Assembly: GCA_965267425.1 (NCBI GenBank)
Contig: OZ253959.1
Span: forward strand, 682,001-746,000
Direction of reading: 5' to 3'
DNA: 64,000 bases
Origin: G965267425 sp965267425
Lineage (GTDB): Bacteria > Bacteroidota > Bacteroidia > Flavobacteriales_E > Vicingaceae
Positions 51,412-60,692 of the stretch are shown piece by piece. Numbering within the stretch: position 1 is the first letter of the stretch; every line of letters begins with the position of its first letter. The position numbers were made by a program, and so were the translations under genes. A model generated the notes under the pieces. The model ran no database searches, was not told the DNA's origin, and saw nothing but the letters and a program-made list of their open reading frames with translations.

Positions 51412-54400
51412 ATGTTAAAGCAATTTCTTGCAATTTGTTTATTGGTATTTGCATCCCTATTTGTAAATGCACAATGTCCTGTCTTTTTTGAAGATAATGG
51501 AACCATTGGTTCTACCAGCTTGACTCCACTCTACATTGGTTGTAGTGGTGGAAATTATACACTAAATGTCAGATCTCCTGATGCCTTAGGTCCATACACC
51601 ATTGTATGGGGTGATGGATCAGCTAATACAACGGGTGCATCATTACCGGCATTTAGCACCGTTTCACATACATATACATACCCTCCGTCAGATACCTTTA
51701 ATATTAGCATTACGGCTAATGGATGTACAGCGAATGGTTTTGTAGTGGTGGAACAACCTGTAAATGCTTCTATACAAATCCCGGTAGGAGGGATTACCCA
51801 AACTTGTGCACCGGCAATATTGAGTTTTGTTAATTCCAGTACCAATGTTTCCATAACAACGGAATTTACATGGGATTTTGGAGACGGAACCCCAATACAA
51901 GTGTTTGATTACACAAATGCTGGAGACACGGTATCACATCAATACAATGTGGGAACCGTAAATTGTAATACGGTTGTAACACTAACTGCGGAAAATTTCT
52001 GTAGTTATGGTACGCCCACACAAGCGGTTTTTGACCCAATTTTGGTTTGGGACATTGACGATGCTGCTATTGGTGCTTCCGATGTAGTGCTTTGTTATCC
52101 GGATACCACATTTACATTTAACAACGCCTCAAACTTTAATTGTACCGGTCCTGGAGAAGGGAACACTGTGCCTCGATGGGAATTTTGGAATTTGGGAAAT
52201 TACTGGACCGGTTCAGACTCAACCATTGGTTGGCAACCAGTTCCTAGCCCACCTATTACAGTTGGGTTTCCGGGTATCGGAAGTTATACAATCACCATGT
52301 TGGATAGCAATCAATGTGGAATAGATCCAGCTACCATTACGGTGGATGTAGTTGCACCACCTACCATTACCATGACAAGTAGTGATGATACCATATGCGA
52401 AGGTGAACCGGTAACATTTACCGAAGTAGTTGGCGCTGGTGGAAATGTAATCACCTGGGATTACGGTGATGGCAATGTAGATGCTGGTGCTGGCCCGAAA
52501 ACGCACATTTATACCGCATCAGGCACGTATGAAGTAAAAGTATATGTAGGCATAGCAGGAGCTGCCGGCTGTATTGATAGCGCGAGTGTTATGGTTGAAG
52601 TATTGCCTAGTCCAACGGCAAACATCAACTTAAACAATCAGCAAGGATGTGATAGCTTGGACGTATTGTTTGCAGATGGATCAGCAGGGGCAATTGCGTG
52701 GAATTGGGATTTTGGTAATGGTGATACCAGTATATTACAAAACCCTCCACAAGTGAGTTACGACTCTGTTGCTAATTATACCGTGTCACTTACGGTTGAA
52801 AATATTTTTGGTTGTCAGGATACAGATACGGAGGTAATTAATGTATTTCAAACTCCAGTACCTTTGTTTAGTCCAAGTAGCGTTTGTACGAATGTCTTGT
52901 CTCAATTTACTGATAGCTCTACCAGTGCAGTTGGAGATCCGGTGGTAGCCTGGCTTTGGGATTTTGGTGATGGTTTACCCAATTCAACACTTCAAAACCC
53001 AACACATACTTACACCGCATCAGGTAACTACAATTTATTTTTAAGAGTTTCTACAGCTACTTGTTCCGATAGTGATACGGTAGTGGTAACAGTTGAGCCT
53101 TTACCTGCAGCTGATTTTACAAGAAATGATACAGCCGGATGCTCTCCTTTATCTGTTGATTTTACAAATGCGTCATCTGCAAATGCAGTGTCTTATTTCT
53201 GGGATTTTGGAGACGGTGATACGAGTACGGCACAAAATCCAACACATGTATTTACCAATAATTTTGGTATCGACACCACCTACTACGTGCAATTGGTGGC
53301 TTATACTGCTTTTGGTTGTACAGATACAATTACCTACCCAGTGGATGTCTTTCCCAATCCGACAGCTGCATTCATACATGATGCAATTTTAGATTGCGCA
53401 CCATTGATAGTCAACTATACCAACACATCCGTAGGAGGTGCTGTTAGCTACTTGTGGACTTTTGATAATGGTGACACCACTTCTGTAGTTAGCCCTACTG
53501 ATACATTGGAAAATCAGACATTATTTATTGATTTTCAGCAAGTCGAATTAGTGGCTTTCTCTAACAATGGATGTACAGATACCAATACACAAACCATAAC
53601 GGTATATCCACAACCGCAATTTGATTTTTCTACTAACCCGGATTCAGGATGTAGTCCTCTGGAAGTTAATTTTCCTTCGGTATTAGGTGCGGTAGTATAT
53701 AGTTGGGATTTTGGTGATGGGAATTTTGCCACCGGCGCTTCACCGACGCACACATATGTAAACAATACCACAAATGATGTAACCTATACGGCAACCTTGA
53801 TTGCAACTTCTTCATTTGGTTGTACAGATACCAATTCAAACGACGTATTGGTGCATCCCAATCCGTTTGCAAATTTTGCGGTCAGTTCAAATTTAGGATG
53901 TCAACCTCTGAGCATTGATTTCACGAATCTATCAACGGGAGGAGTAAATTTTGAATGGATATTTGATGATGGGGACACACTGGATACCACTTTTGTAAAC
54001 GTAAGTCATACCTATACGAATACAACTACCAGTAATTTGGTTCGAAATGCTCAGCTCATTGCTCGAACAAACAGAGGATGTGCTGATACAGCCAACTCAC
54101 AAATTACCATTTTCCCATTCGTTTCTGCTGTAATTTCAGGTGACACAGCAGGGTGTAGTCCATATACAGTGAACTTTACCAATTTATCAGTCAATGGAAG
54201 TACGTATTTGTGGGATTTTGGAGATGGTTCGGCCAATTCAACGGATACCAATGTCACACATACCTTTATCAATGCTGGCACTACAGATACAACCTATAAT
54301 GTCAGATTAGTTACGCAGTCATCAGACAATTGTTTTGATACAGCTTTTCATGCTGTGAGGGTATTTCCTAAGCCCTTTGCACAATTTAATGTAAATGCTG

Positions 54401-55953
54401 TGGAAGGATGTTCTCCATTAGTAGTGGAGTTTCAAAACCTATCTCAACCAGGGTTGGATTATCGTTGGGATTTTGCAGATGGCGATACCTTGGATACAAC
54501 TCTCGTAAATGTGAGTCATACCTATGTTAATTTGACAGATTCATCTGTCGTATATGATGCCAGTCTTATTGTTGAAAATACCTTTGGTTGTAGAGATACC
54601 GCTACACAAGCCCTTACCGCTCATGCGGTGGTTACAGCTGCATTTGATTACGACTCTATTGGTTGCAGTCCTTTCGGGGCTACATTCACTAATTTATCCA
54701 GTTCAGCAGCCAATTCATTTGCATGGGATTTTGGTGATGGGGGAACTTCCACGGATGAAAACCCCATTCATCCATACATAAACAATGATCCTGTTGAAGA
54801 CACATCTATAGTGCAGCTTGTGGCCATTTCACCATTTGGTTGTTCGGATACTGCTTATGGCCGTGTAATTGTTTTTCCCGCGCCTCAAGCAATATTTAAT
54901 CTTGATTTTAAAACAAGAACTTATCCTGATACAGTGTTTACGGTTAACAATTCAACCACCAATCCGGGAATATGGAATTACTTCTGGGATTTTGGAGATG
55001 GCGATACCAGTAATTTGGCATTTCCAGGACAAAAAGCTTACACAGGTTGGGGAACATATTTGATAACATTGGTTGCATATAACGATTATTGTGCGGATAC
55101 GGCTATTGATTCTGCCATCATATTACCTCCGTTGCCTGTTGCTGATTTTATTCCGGATACGGCAGGATGTTGGCCATTGACTGTCACATTTACTAATTTG
55201 TCGCAATATGCTCAATCGTATTTTTGGAGGTTTCAACACTCCACCTCCTTAAACGAGAACATTCATGTGGTGGAAAATCCTACCGTTACATTCTTTGAAA
55301 CAGGTACGTATCATGTATCGTTGACCGTTACTGGCGAAGGTGGAACAGTGGAAGAGATAAAAACAAATTACATTGAGGTATATGAAGTTCCGGTTGCTTC
55401 CTTTACCGTTGAACCTCAGACTGTATTTGTGCCCAATGAGGCCATCGTTTGTTTTAATAGAACATCATTTGAAAATACACAACCTAACTATACTTGGGAT
55501 TTTGGAGATGGTTCTGGATCCAATGATGAAAACCCACGGCATTTTTATGAAGATACAGGTAGTTATGTCATCACATTGATAGCGGACAACGGATTTTGTG
55601 CGGATACCTTGGTCAGCAATACAGAAATCAAAGCGATTTCGGGAGGCTCAATTCGAGTGCCAACGGCATTTACACCAAACCCAAATGGCCCCTCAAATGG
55701 TGGCATTTACGACCCGGATGATACCAACAACGACATCTTTTATCCTGTGGTTGAAAATGCGAAGAAGTATGAATTGAATATATTTAACAAATGGGGAGAG
55801 TTGATTTTTGTGAGTAATGAGACAAGAATTGGCTGGGATGGATATTACAGAGGAAGACTATGTCAACAAGATGTTTATGTCTGGAAAGTGAAGGCTACAT
55901 TAAATGATGATTCCGAAGTGATTGAAGTGGGTGATGTAACGTTATTGAGATGA
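51412..55953 (+). CDS. Giant PKD-repeat T9SS type B cargo protein
   Basis: A 1513-residue protein with a signal peptide (1-20, LLVFASLFVNAQ at its end). It holds about 13 PKD-type repeats recognisable by WDFGDG or close variants, spread from about 160 to 1390. From the fifth repeat on, most begin with a GCxPL segment and end with an FGCxDT segment, so two cysteines recur per repeat. The C-terminal 100 residues (RVPTAFTPNPNGPSNGG to DVTLLR) are a type B sorting domain. It is exported by T9SS to the cell surface. It starts an operon with a TPR/PD40 protein (four-base overlap) and a PorP/SprF protein, the usual partners of type B cargo. Probably an adhesin; ligand unknown. Confidence 0.92.
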   Translation: MLKQFLAICLLVFASLFVNAQCPVFFEDNGTIGSTSLTPLYIGCSGGNYTLNVRSPDALGPYTIVWGDGSANTTGASLPAFSTVSHTYTYPPSDTFNISITANGCTANGFVVVEQPVNASIQIPVGGITQTCAPAILSFVNSSTNVSITTEFTWDFGDGTPIQVFDYTNAGDTVSHQYNVGTVNCNTVVTLTAENFCSYGTPTQAVFDPILVWDIDDAAIGASDVVLCYPDTTFTFNNASNFNCTGPGEGNTVPRWEFWNLGNYWTGSDSTIGWQPVPSPPITVGFPGIGSYTITMLDSNQCGIDPATITVDVVAPPTITMTSSDDTICEGEPVTFTEVVGAGGNVITWDYGDGNVDAGAGPKTHIYTASGTYEVKVYVGIAGAAGCIDSASVMVEVLPSPTANINLNNQQGCDSLDVLFADGSAGAIAWNWDFGNGDTSILQNPPQVSYDSVANYTVSLTVENIFGCQDTDTEVINVFQTPVPLFSPSSVCTNVLSQFTDSSTSAVGDPVVAWLWDFGDGLPNSTLQNPTHTYTASGNYNLFLRVSTATCSDSDTVVVTVEPLPAADFTRNDTAGCSPLSVDFTNASSANAVSYFWDFGDGDTSTAQNPTHVFTNNFGIDTTYYVQLVAYTAFGCTDTITYPVDVFPNPTAAFIHDAILDCAPLIVNYTNTSVGGAVSYLWTFDNGDTTSVVSPTDTLENQTLFIDFQQVELVAFSNNGCTDTNTQTITVYPQPQFDFSTNPDSGCSPLEVNFPSVLGAVVYSWDFGDGNFATGASPTHTYVNNTTNDVTYTATLIATSSFGCTDTNSNDVLVHPNPFANFAVSSNLGCQPLSIDFTNLSTGGVNFEWIFDDGDTLDTTFVNVSHTYTNTTTSNLVRNAQLIARTNRGCADTANSQITIFPFVSAVISGDTAGCSPYTVNFTNLSVNGSTYLWDFGDGSANSTDTNVTHTFINAGTTDTTYNVRLVTQSSDNCFDTAFHAVRVFPKPFAQFNVNAVEGCSPLVVEFQNLSQPGLDYRWDFADGDTLDTTLVNVSHTYVNLTDSSVVYDASLIVENTFGCRDTATQALTAHAVVTAAFDYDSIGCSPFGATFTNLSSSAANSFAWDFGDGGTSTDENPIHPYINNDPVEDTSIVQLVAISPFGCSDTAYGRVIVFPAPQAIFNLDFKTRTYPDTVFTVNNSTTNPGIWNYFWDFGDGDTSNLAFPGQKAYTGWGTYLITLVAYNDYCADTAIDSAIILPPLPVADFIPDTAGCWPLTVTFTNLSQYAQSYFWRFQHSTSLNENIHVVENPTVTFFETGTYHVSLTVTGEGGTVEEIKTNYIEVYEVPVASFTVEPQTVFVPNEAIVCFNRTSFENTQPNYTWDFGDGSGSNDENPRHFYEDTGSYVITLIADNGFCADTLVSNTEIKAISGGSIRVPTAFTPNPNGPSNGGIYDPDDTNNDIFYPVVENAKKYELNIFNKWGELIFVSNETRIGWDGYYRGRLCQQDVYVWKVKATLNDDSEVIEVGDVTLLR

Positions 55954-57542
55954 AAAGGATACGTAATACTACGATTTTATGCCTTGCGATATTGACCATT
56001 GGGTCAATGGAATCCTATGCTCAGAATAGGCCATTAAAGCGCAACGAGGTATTGGAAGATGCAAATATTTCCTTTGAAATTGGAGATTATAGAAGTGCCA
56101 TTCAAGGGTACGCCGAATTATTGGCTTCGGATTCTTTGAATGCCGAATATCATTACCGTCTCGGGGTCAGTTATTTTTATCTTAAAAAACCTCATGAGGC
56201 AAAACCACATTTAGAGAAATCCGTGGATAAGGATCATATTGAAGCCTTGTACTACCTGGCACAGGTAAATCATATGGAAGGCAATATTGAAGAAGGGATT
56301 CAATTGTTTCAGGAGTATAAAAATTCACCAGGCCATGAAAACATTCATCCGGAAGAAGTGAGAAGATTAATTGATCAACTTCGCTTTGCTGAGCAGCGCA
56401 TGAAGGCACCCGTTAATGTGTCCATTGAAAATATTGGAACTCCCATAAATACACCATATCACGAATACGTACCTCTGGTTTACGGAGATGAAAATGAGAT
56501 ATTTTTTACATCCAGAAGGCCGGGAAGTACAGGAGGTTTGAAAGATCCAACCGGACTTGAATTTGAAGATGTATATGTTTCGCAAAAAGAACACGGGTAT
56601 TGGGCAGAACCAAAACAGTTAAATGAAAATGTAAATACATCTACGCATGATGCCTGCGCAGGACTTTCTCCTGATGGCCAGATATTGTTTGTATTCAGAA
56701 CAAATGAAGATTTACGAGGCGGAAATTTGTACCGATCCGATCTGGATGAAAATGGTTGGGGTCAAATAAAATCCTTGCCTTCTGATATCAACTCTGAAAA
56801 TATCGAGTCCAGTATTTCCATTTCTTCGGATGAGAAAATCATGTATTTCTCAAGTGATAGAGAAGGAGGTTATGGTGGAAAAGACATCTATCGATGTGTT
56901 AAATTACCAACGGGTGCCTGGAGTTTGGCTCAGAATTTAGGACCAACCATCAATACACCATTTGATGAAGATGCTCCGTTTATTCATGCCGACGGTAAAA
57001 CCCTCTATTTCAGTTCAAAAGGACATAACAATATGGGAGGTTATGACATTTTTCAATCCGAATTGCAAGAAGATGGATTGTGGTCGGTAACGGAAAATGT
57101 TGGTTATCCCATAAATACCGTAACAGATGATATCTACTTTGTGCTGTCTTCTGATAAACAAAGTGGATACTATTCTTCCTCACAAAAAGGTGGATACGGA
57201 GGACAAGATATTTACATCATTAATTTTAAGCTAGATGCGCAAATTTTGTCCGTGGTAAAAGGCGGAATTTTTGCTGGTGATTCATTGAGCACGATGCCAA
57301 TTGGCGCAAGAATCACATTGATCAATAAACAAACGAATGTTGTTCAAGGCATATATCAGTCCAAAGTAGCTACAGGAAAATTTATCATGCTACTTACACC
57401 TGAACAAGAATACACTATGATTGTAGAGGCGGAGGGATTCCACCCTTACAGTCAGGACATATCTATAGATGCAACCGGAGGGTTTTCTAGAAAGATGGAT
57501 GAAATTCACCTGGTACCCCTTCAAACTGTGAGTAATGATTAA
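55950..57542 (+). CDS. PorE-like TPR and PD40 protein without an OmpA domain
   Basis: A 530-residue protein with a signal peptide (1-24, ending ESYAQ). TPR helices lie at about 34-110 (ANISFEIGDYRSAIQGYAEL, YHYRLGVSYFYLKKPHEA). A PD40/WD40-like beta propeller follows at about 150-400 with blades such as KIMYFSSDREGGYGGKDIYR and KTLYFSSKGHNNMGGYDIF. A carboxypeptidase-regulatory-like domain lies at about 415-520. The order is that of PorE, a T9SS component that ties the complex to peptidoglycan, but the final OmpA-like peptidoglycan-binding domain is missing. It overlaps both neighbours (four and eight bases). It probably serves this particular cargo; that is inference. Confidence 0.85.
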   Translation: MKRIRNTTILCLAILTIGSMESYAQNRPLKRNEVLEDANISFEIGDYRSAIQGYAELLASDSLNAEYHYRLGVSYFYLKKPHEAKPHLEKSVDKDHIEALYYLAQVNHMEGNIEEGIQLFQEYKNSPGHENIHPEEVRRLIDQLRFAEQRMKAPVNVSIENIGTPINTPYHEYVPLVYGDENEIFFTSRRPGSTGGLKDPTGLEFEDVYVSQKEHGYWAEPKQLNENVNTSTHDACAGLSPDGQILFVFRTNEDLRGGNLYRSDLDENGWGQIKSLPSDINSENIESSISISSDEKIMYFSSDREGGYGGKDIYRCVKLPTGAWSLAQNLGPTINTPFDEDAPFIHADGKTLYFSSKGHNNMGGYDIFQSELQEDGLWSVTENVGYPINTVTDDIYFVLSSDKQSGYYSSSQKGGYGGQDIYIINFKLDAQILSVVKGGIFAGDSLSTMPIGARITLINKQTNVVQGIYQSKVATGKFIMLLTPEQEYTMIVEAEGFHPYSQDISIDATGGFSRKMDEIHLVPLQTVSND

Positions 57543-58539
57543 GCAATTCCTGGCGACGATATCGTTGCTCCTCTACGGTATTTTTTCCATTGCTCAAGAT
57601 ACACAGTATTCGCAGTTTTATGCTGCTCCATTGTACATAAACCCTGCTTTTACGGGACTTACGGCCCAACACAGAATGGTTTTTAATGCAAGGGATCAGT
57701 GGCCGGGATTGCCAAATGCATACTATTCAACAGCATTTTCTTACGATAGAAATTATAGCGAAATAAACAGTGGTTTTGGGCTGTTGGCTGCAGGAGAATT
57801 GGCAGGTGAAGGTGGTCTCTGGAAATTAGAAATTGCACCCTCTTACGCTTATCAGATATTAATTGATGATCGAATTATGATTCGCCCTGGTTTAAAAGTG
57901 GGCTATGTCAATTTAGGGATAGATCAAAGCAAATTGGTATTTAATGACGAGATCAACAGTGGCAATCAAACCGTTGAGCCGTTTTCCTTGGAATCAAGAG
58001 CTTACTTGGATTTTTCTACAGGTGCGTTGGTAATGACTGAGGTCTTTTGGGGTGGAATTGCATTTAACCACATCAATACACCAAATCAAGGGTTGATTAA
58101 AAATGGTCCGGGAAGTGAATTGCCGATGAAATTTTCCTTGCATGGTGGTGCAAAAATTCCGTTGAGCATGATTCAGCAAGGTAAACCGTCCGATAAAAGT
58201 TTTTCACCTGTGTTGCAGTATAAATCCCAAGGTAGATTTGATCAATTGGATTTGGGATTTTATTATGACCAGAATCCTATTGTCTTGGGAGTATGGTATA
58301 GAGGAATTCCTTTGTTTAAAAAGTATGACAAGGGATTTTGGAATGCTGACGCCATGACCGTGCTGTTCGGAGTCAAAAAAGAAGATAATTACAGCATTGG
58401 ATTTAGTTATGATTTTACCATTTCGCGATTGGGGCCACTAAATTCAGCAGGTTCTTTGGAGTTGTCTTTTGTAAAAGAATGGGCAGTGAAAAAGAAAAAG
58501 AGAAGGAGAGCCTTTATTGTGCCTTGCGCCAAATTCTGA
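57535..58539 (+). CDS. PorP/SprF-family T9SS outer-membrane protein
   Basis: A 334-residue beta-barrel protein with a signal peptide (1-20). The family signature is plain: DTQYSQFYAAPLYINPAFTG, HRMVFNARDQWPGLPNAY and YDRNYSEINSGFGLLA. In Flavobacterium the related SprF is needed to deliver and anchor the type B cargo SprB, and PorP/SprF genes usually sit beside their cargo, as here. The barrel ends with a basic tail (KKKKRRRAFIVPCAKF). ATG 57535 overlaps the previous gene by eight bases. It converges on the next gene, 16 bases away, without a clear terminator. Confidence 0.94.
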   Translation: MIKQFLATISLLLYGIFSIAQDTQYSQFYAAPLYINPAFTGLTAQHRMVFNARDQWPGLPNAYYSTAFSYDRNYSEINSGFGLLAAGELAGEGGLWKLEIAPSYAYQILIDDRIMIRPGLKVGYVNLGIDQSKLVFNDEINSGNQTVEPFSLESRAYLDFSTGALVMTEVFWGGIAFNHINTPNQGLIKNGPGSELPMKFSLHGGAKIPLSMIQQGKPSDKSFSPVLQYKSQGRFDQLDLGFYYDQNPIVLGVWYRGIPLFKKYDKGFWNADAMTVLFGVKKEDNYSIGFSYDFTISRLGPLNSAGSLELSFVKEWAVKKKKRRRAFIVPCAKF

Positions 58540-58555
58540 CTCTCCCTTCGTATTC

Positions 58556-58990
58556 TTATTCCATTAGTGTGAATTCAATGTGTTGGTTGTGTGTAACAGC
58601 AACAATTTTTGTAGGGATGGGTAACATTTTTTCAGCAGTTTTTACCACTTCCAAATCTTCATCGTAATAGAAAGTGAATTTATCACCTCCATGTAAAATG
58701 CCAATGGAACAATCTGTTGGTCGTTTAAGTAAATCATTGAACATCATATATTGCGTGCCTGCAAACGGATTTTCGTTTTTTAATTCTGATTGTGCTTTTG
58801 CGGGAACAGGAAATTTTTCATAATCAAGTACCACAAATTGTACGGTGTCAATTTTTCTTGAAAAGTCTTCAAGTCCATAAGTGCGTTTTTCAAAAACCAA
58901 TGTTTTGGTTGGTTGATTGGCAAAAATTAGTCCCACTTTTAAGGTAAGTACAAAAAGGAGAATGGTTGTTTTAAAAGCTTGGTATTTCAT
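58556..58990 (-). CDS. Small secreted protein of unknown function
   Basis: A 144-residue protein with a signal peptide (1-25, ending LIFANQ). I recognise no family. The mature part is mixed alpha/beta by composition, with VQFVVLDYEKFPVPAKAQ, TQYMMFNDLLKRPTDCSIG and a single cysteine. It has no sorting domain and no lipobox, so a periplasmic location is likely. A good promoter element (TACTTTTG) lies 26 bases upstream. It converges on the PorP/SprF gene. It stands alone, so context gives no hint of function. Confidence 0.7.
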   Translation of the reverse strand: MKYQAFKTTILLFVLTLKVGLIFANQPTKTLVFEKRTYGLEDFSRKIDTVQFVVLDYEKFPVPAKAQSELKNENPFAGTQYMMFNDLLKRPTDCSIGILHGGDKFTFYYDEDLEVVKTAEKMLPIPTKIVAVTHNQHIEFTLME

Positions 58991-59015
58991 GACGTATTTG
59001 TTTAATTGTTTACGC

Positions 59016-59023
59016 CAAAAGTA
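59016..59023 (-). promoter_or_regulatory. -7 promoter element of the small secreted protein gene
   Basis: On the minus strand this reads TACTTTTG, an exact TAnnTTTG, 25 bases before ATG 58990. The expected leader is about 20 bases. Confidence 0.48.
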
Positions 59024-59055
59024 GATGTGCCAACTGCCCTGTGCACGGGGGTAAA

Positions 59056-59086
59056 ACCTATTTTGCTGAATAGGTGAATCACCTAT
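59056..59086. repeat. Three-part inverted repeat able to form two exclusive hairpins
   Basis: ACCTATT (59056-59062), AATAGGT (59069-59075) and TCACCTAT (59079-59086): the middle arm can pair with either outer arm. ATAGGTGA (59070-59077) and TCACCTAT form an eight-base near-palindrome about one central base. It lies in the 114 bases between the S41 peptidase gene end and the start of the small secreted protein gene. No U-run is attached, so it is a poor terminator. Confidence 0.4.
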
Positions 59087-59104
59087 GCGGGCATGCCAAA
59101 AATG

Positions 59105-60595
59105 TTATTCAAGGTTGAATTGTTCAAAGTATGACTTTGCAGCTTCTATGTACAAATCGGATTTATCATGAAATGACTCTTTCACTTTTATGTCTGGTAA
59201 AAGTCCACCTTTATAATCTTGATAATCTTCAACACCAGAATTGAAGTACAATGGATTAATGAAGAGTTTAAAATTGTAATAAGGAATTCTGAACAACAGT
59301 TGACCACTGTTTCCGTGCAAATAACTTCCTCCCGTTTCTTCTCCAATAATGACCGCATTGGCATGGTATTTTAATTGAGAAGCCAATACTGATGCTGCAG
59401 AAAAAGTATGTCCATTCACCAATACAACCAAATTACCTTTAAATCTGAATTCATCGCTGATAAGCACGCTGTAAGAATTGTATTGGTTTACATCCACTCC
59501 ACTTTCCAGCATTTCATCCCTTTCTTTCATAATAACATGATATCTTCCATACATATTTCCAGAAGTTTTAATTTCCAGCATATCTCGAACATCAGGAATA
59601 TTTTTAAAATCATGGGTGCTGGAAACTACCACCGTGTCTAAAAATACACCCAGAATATAATTCTCTACCCTACCACCAGAATTATTGCGGAGGTCAATGA
59701 TTAAATTATCTACTTGTCTCATATTTAAAGACTTCATGTGATCACGAATGGTCTCTTCATATTTCTTTTGATTGGGATTAAAAAAAGTCCCAATTTTCAA
59801 ATAAGCATAATTCGAATTTTCATGGATACTCAAGGTTGGGTAGCCAATTTTTCTAGGCACACTGATTTCTCTTTCTTCTGCTATGATCTTTTTATAAATA
59901 GCCGGTTTTGGAATAACCCCTTTTAATTCTGAGGTGTATTCATTACCATATTTATCTGACAGTTTTAAAGAAAAATTCCGATGCTCTTCAAAGAATAACC
60001 AATAATAGAACCAAAAGAAATTTCTCATCATTTGGTTTTTCATAGTTTCATTGTGACCATCAGAAGATTGGTATTGATGAATTTCACTCAAAATGTCGGG
60101 TAAATCAACTCCGTTTATTTGAATAATTTCGTCACCAACCTCAATGCGTTTGGCTGCACGGTATCCTTTTGCTACATATAATTTCGCATCAATTAAGTCT
60201 ACGTCCAATGGCGGCGTAAAAGGTTTTTTAAAGAATTTACCTGACAATCGAAGTGTTGGATTGATTTGGGTGTGGCCGTCGTTCATCAAAGAAACAACTT
60301 TGCAATAGGCACGGTATTTTTCAAGTTTCGAAAGACCCGCATTTAATTTCAAGGCCAGTGAATCAAAGGCCAATTCCATAGTAATGCTATCTGTATACAA
60401 GTAGGGTTTCCCGGTTCCCTGAAGCAATCCTTTTTTCAACGCATTAAATGCTACTCTATCTGATGTCTTTTTGGGAACGATGCCCTGCTGGCTGAAGCTT
60501 GGGTTGTTTACAATCAAAAAAATAGCAGCAAATGCCAAGCAGCATAAAAATGCCTTATTCAATTCTCTATAAGTTGAAATGTAAGTTTCGCCCAT
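59105..60595 (-). CDS. S41-family (C-terminal processing type) peptidase
   Basis: A 496-residue protein from ATG 60595, with a hydrophobic segment at about 12-30 that serves as signal peptide or anchor (an ATT/ATG further up at 60610 only adds polar residues). A short PDZ-like region follows (IEVGDEIIQINGVDL, about 151-165). The peptidase core has NLIIDLRNNSGGRVENYIL and LVVLVNGHTFSAASVLASQ, with S399 as likely nucleophile, then VIIGEETGGSYLHGNSGQ. This matches the tail-specific protease family; the substrate is unknown. It may act in the periplasm or on the surface. It lies between two terminator-like structures and looks monocistronic. Confidence 0.88.
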   Translation of the reverse strand: MGETYISTYRELNKAFLCCLAFAAIFLIVNNPSFSQQGIVPKKTSDRVAFNALKKGLLQGTGKPYLYTDSITMELAFDSLALKLNAGLSKLEKYRAYCKVVSLMNDGHTQINPTLRLSGKFFKKPFTPPLDVDLIDAKLYVAKGYRAAKRIEVGDEIIQINGVDLPDILSEIHQYQSSDGHNETMKNQMMRNFFWFYYWLFFEEHRNFSLKLSDKYGNEYTSELKGVIPKPAIYKKIIAEEREISVPRKIGYPTLSIHENSNYAYLKIGTFFNPNQKKYEETIRDHMKSLNMRQVDNLIIDLRNNSGGRVENYILGVFLDTVVVSSTHDFKNIPDVRDMLEIKTSGNMYGRYHVIMKERDEMLESGVDVNQYNSYSVLISDEFRFKGNLVVLVNGHTFSAASVLASQLKYHANAVIIGEETGGSYLHGNSGQLLFRIPYYNFKLFINPLYFNSGVEDYQDYKGGLLPDIKVKESFHDKSDLYIEAAKSYFEQFNLE

Positions 60596-60639
60596 TCTGT
60601 TCAATATCAAGAACTAACTTACTTCGGGGTATTTGAATT

Positions 60640-60681
60640 AGCAAGAAATTCCCCCGAAACCTGAACAAAATTTCGGAGGAA
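60640..60681 (-). terminator. Intrinsic terminator after the 930-residue type A cargo gene
   Basis: On the minus strand, TTCCTCCGAAA (60681-60671) pairs with TTTCGGGGGAA (60659-60649) with one G-U, an 11-base loop, then TTTCTT. It lies 12 bases past the stop at 60693. The U-run is short, so strength is moderate. Confidence 0.65.
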
Positions 60682-60692
60682 TAGAAGATATA

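Noticed and set aside
53093..55579. Leucine- and methionine-rich open frames within the PKD-repeat gene
   Set aside because: They are +2/+3 frame shadows of the repeated PKD sequence; no start context or conserved features.
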